Positions 6,197-7,628 of a stretch of 7,628 nucleotides of DNA are shown here, one piece after another. Numbering within the stretch: the first letter of the stretch is position 1; every line of letters starts with the position of its first letter. A program made the translations under genes and the position numbers. Under the pieces are notes generated by a model. It made no database searches. It had not been told where the DNA came from and worked only from the letters and a program-made list of their open reading frames with translations. Origin of the DNA: JAVBOD01 sp031551045 (GTDB lineage Bacteria > Bacteroidota > Bacteroidia > Bacteroidales > UBA932); assembly GCA_031551045.1 (NCBI GenBank), contig JAVBOD010000068.1:1-7628 (forward strand), in the 5' to 3' direction.

Positions 6197-7264
6197 ATGG
6201 AAGTGCACCCCAATACTCCGCTTGATAAACAAGCAATCGTCAGCCTGTTGTCAATGGAAGGCAAAGAGGCCGCAGCGCTTTTTGCCGAAGCCAATGATAT
6301 TAAAATAAAAACTATCGGGCAGAAAGTATATTTGCGCGGATTGATAGAATTTTCGAATATCTGTGCGAAGAATTGTTACTATTGCGGGATTCGTTGCGCC
6401 AATAAAAATGTAGAGCGCTATGAATTGAGCGACGAGGAAGTGTTGCAAGCTGTCGATTTTGCCTGGAAAAACCGTTACGGATCTGTGGTACTGCAATCGG
6501 GCGAACAACAATCGCCGCGCTTTACGAAGCGGATTACAACATTATTGAAAAAAATAAAACAGCACACGAACGATGAAGTAGGCATTACTTTGTCGTGTGG
6601 CGAACAAACGCCGGAAACGTATCGCGAATGGTTCGAGGCAGGTGCGCACCGTTACCTGTTGCGCATTGAAACATCGAGCGAAGACTTGTATCATAAAATC
6701 CATCCTAACGACGATTTGCATTCTTTTGAAAAACGTCTGGAAGCTATTGCCAACCTTAAAAAAGCCGGTTACCAAACCGGTACCGGCGTGATGATCGGGC
6801 TGCCGTTTCAAACTGTAGAACACTTGGCCGACGATTTGCTTTTTTTTCGAAAAATGAATGTGGATATGGTCGGTATGGGGCCTTACCTGGAACATCACGA
6901 AACGCCGCTTTATGAACATCGCCACTTGCTGTTGCCGGCAGAGAAACGGTTTGAGTTGACCTTGAAAATGATTGCCGCCCTGCGTTTACTTTTGCCCGAT
7001 ATTAATATTGCCGCTACTACCGCTTTGCAAGTGATAGATCCTTTGGGCCGCGAAAAAGCCGTATTGGCCGGCGCTAATATCATCATGCCTAATATGACGA
7101 TTACCGAGGTGCGCAAAAATTATCAGATATATGAGAACAAACCCGGAATCAATGACGATGCGGCCATCAGCAAATCGAAGCTGGAAGAAAATTTACGGCA
7201 GGCCGGTATTGAAATCGGCTATGGCGAATGGGGCGACTCGAAGCACTATAAGTTTAACGTTTAA
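6197..7264 (+). CDS. hydE: [FeFe]-hydrogenase H-cluster maturation radical SAM enzyme HydE-like
   Basis: 355 residues, the usual HydE length (about 340-360). The radical-SAM motif is C56-x3-C60-x2-C63 in FSNICAKNCYYCGIRC, binding the [4Fe-4S] cluster that cleaves S-adenosylmethionine. Further HydE-type blocks are KNVERYELSDEEV (70-82), VVLQSGEQ (97-104), ITLSCGE (130-136), AGAHRYLLRIET (148-159), GTGVMIGLPFQT (195-206) and VDMVGMGPYLEHHETPL (222-238). Together they describe a TIM-barrel enzyme of the HydE/BioB/PylB group, closest to HydE. HydE acts with HydG and HydF to build the dithiolate-bridged diiron site of [FeFe] hydrogenase. The C-terminal cysteines that bind an accessory cluster in some HydE proteins are absent here: apart from C67 and C134 no other cysteine is present. 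HydF, HydG and the hydrogenase are not in the window. The N-terminal TPLDKQAIVSLL aligns with related starts, supporting ATG 6197. A PylB-like activity is less likely, since no pyl genes are near. Confidence 0.87.
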   Translation: MEVHPNTPLDKQAIVSLLSMEGKEAAALFAEANDIKIKTIGQKVYLRGLIEFSNICAKNCYYCGIRCANKNVERYELSDEEVLQAVDFAWKNRYGSVVLQSGEQQSPRFTKRITTLLKKIKQHTNDEVGITLSCGEQTPETYREWFEAGAHRYLLRIETSSEDLYHKIHPNDDLHSFEKRLEAIANLKKAGYQTGTGVMIGLPFQTVEHLADDLLFFRKMNVDMVGMGPYLEHHETPLYEHRHLLLPAEKRFELTLKMIAALRLLLPDINIAATTALQVIDPLGREKAVLAGANIIMPNMTITEVRKNYQIYENKPGINDDAAISKSKLEENLRQAGIEIGYGEWGDSKHYKFNV

Positions 7265-7276
7265 TATTGTGGGATT

Positions 7277-7628
7277 ATGAGTAATTTTTTTGAATTGGTA
7301 AAAACACGCCAGAGTGTGCGGAAATACAAAACAACACCCGTTTCGCAGGAGCATTTGCTGCAATGTGTGGAAGCGGCACGATTAGCGCCTTCGGCCTGTA
7401 ATGCACAGCCGTGGCATTTTGTGTTGGTCACGGAGGAGGCCCTGAAAAATGCCGTAGGGGAGTGCGCCGCCGGTATGGGGATGAATAAATTTTGTGTACA
7501 AGCTCCGGCCATGGTGGCCATTGTGCAGGAAAAGCCCAATTTTACCTCGAAGGTCGGGAGTGTGCTGAAAGGGAAAGATTATACGTTGATTGATGTTGGT
7601 ATTGCCGTGGAGCATTTCTGTTTGCAGG
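7277..7628 (+). CDS. Nitroreductase family FMN-dependent oxidoreductase (3' end outside window)
   Basis: 117 codons are visible before the window ends. The N-terminal MSNFFELVKTRQSVRKY carries the RQSVRKY motif (11-17) whose basic residues contact the FMN phosphate, followed by APSACNAQPWHF (37-48), the family's flavin-contacting loop, and DVGIAVEHF (106-114) on the dimer-interface helix. These define a nitroreductase-fold NAD(P)H-dependent flavoprotein, typically about 170-220 residues, so roughly half is missing. The stretch 60-80 is cysteine- and methionine-rich. The substrate cannot be told: family members reduce nitro compounds, flavins or quinones, or act on enoates. The ATG at 7277 lies 12 bases after the hydE stop, so cotranscription is likely, but a role in hydrogenase maturation is only a guess. 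Confidence 0.9.
   Translation, partial: MSNFFELVKTRQSVRKYKTTPVSQEHLLQCVEAARLAPSACNAQPWHFVLVTEEALKNAVGECAAGMGMNKFCVQAPAMVAIVQEKPNFTSKVGSVLKGKDYTLIDVGIAVEHFCLQ

Noticed and set aside
6542..7116. Minus-strand frames of 127 and 68 residues opposite hydE
   Set aside because: Antisense shadows of a strongly conserved radical-SAM gene, with no recognisable motifs.
1..7628. Mobile element, CRISPR array, toxin-antitoxin, phage or defence genes, tRNA/rRNA
   Set aside because: No transposase-like protein, terminal inverted repeats, spaced direct repeats or RNA-gene landmarks were seen; the genes are chromosomal housekeeping or metabolic types.

Overview
The window reads as a chromosomal segment from an anaerobic member of the Bacteroidetes, most likely order Bacteroidales. 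The evidence is protein-level resemblance (DUF2723, DUF4271, the divergent HemD-like family and SUI1/YciH in forms typical of that group), promoters of the Bacteroidetes type (TAnnTTTG -7 box), starts without Shine-Dalgarno sequences, and moderate G+C. A HydE-type maturase suggests [FeFe]-hydrogenase metabolism. Genus cannot be fixed by eye; placement is inference from remembered family sequences.

Layout. Positions 1-304 (+) hold the 3' end of a small beta-rich protein of a Bacteroidales family without known function. A 17-bp perfect hairpin with T tracts on both strands (319-356) lies between it and the convergent gene, and probably terminates both. Positions 376-3507 (-) encode a roughly 1043-residue polytopic membrane protein of the DUF2723 (GT-C-like) family with a TPR-like tail. 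A short divergent promoter region (about 3508-3592) separates it from a rightward gene train.

The train is: SUI1/YciH translation factor (3593-3940), DUF4271 six-helix membrane protein (3970-4803), HemD-like uroporphyrinogen-III synthase family protein (4815-5549), RNase P protein RnpA (5552-5986), YidD (5946-6167, probable TTG start inside rnpA), HydE-like radical SAM enzyme (6197-7264, with its own candidate promoter) and a nitroreductase cut by the window edge (7277-7628). Gaps are 29, 11, 2, -41, 29 and 12 nt, so most of it is probably cotranscribed.

Functionally, the central block combines RNA processing/translation (SUI1, RnpA) with membrane biogenesis (YidD and perhaps DUF4271) and a HemD-like enzyme. 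rnpA and yidD are next to each other as in most bacteria, but without rpmH upstream or yidC downstream. HydE and the nitroreductase form a second, redox-related pair. No mobile element, CRISPR array, tRNA, rRNA or phage gene was seen, and no intergenic stretch exceeds about 90 bases. I found no convincing new system. The most useful items are start-site corrections (DUF2723, YidD), the divergent promoters, and the conserved genes of unclear function (DUF4271, HemD-like, DUF2723).
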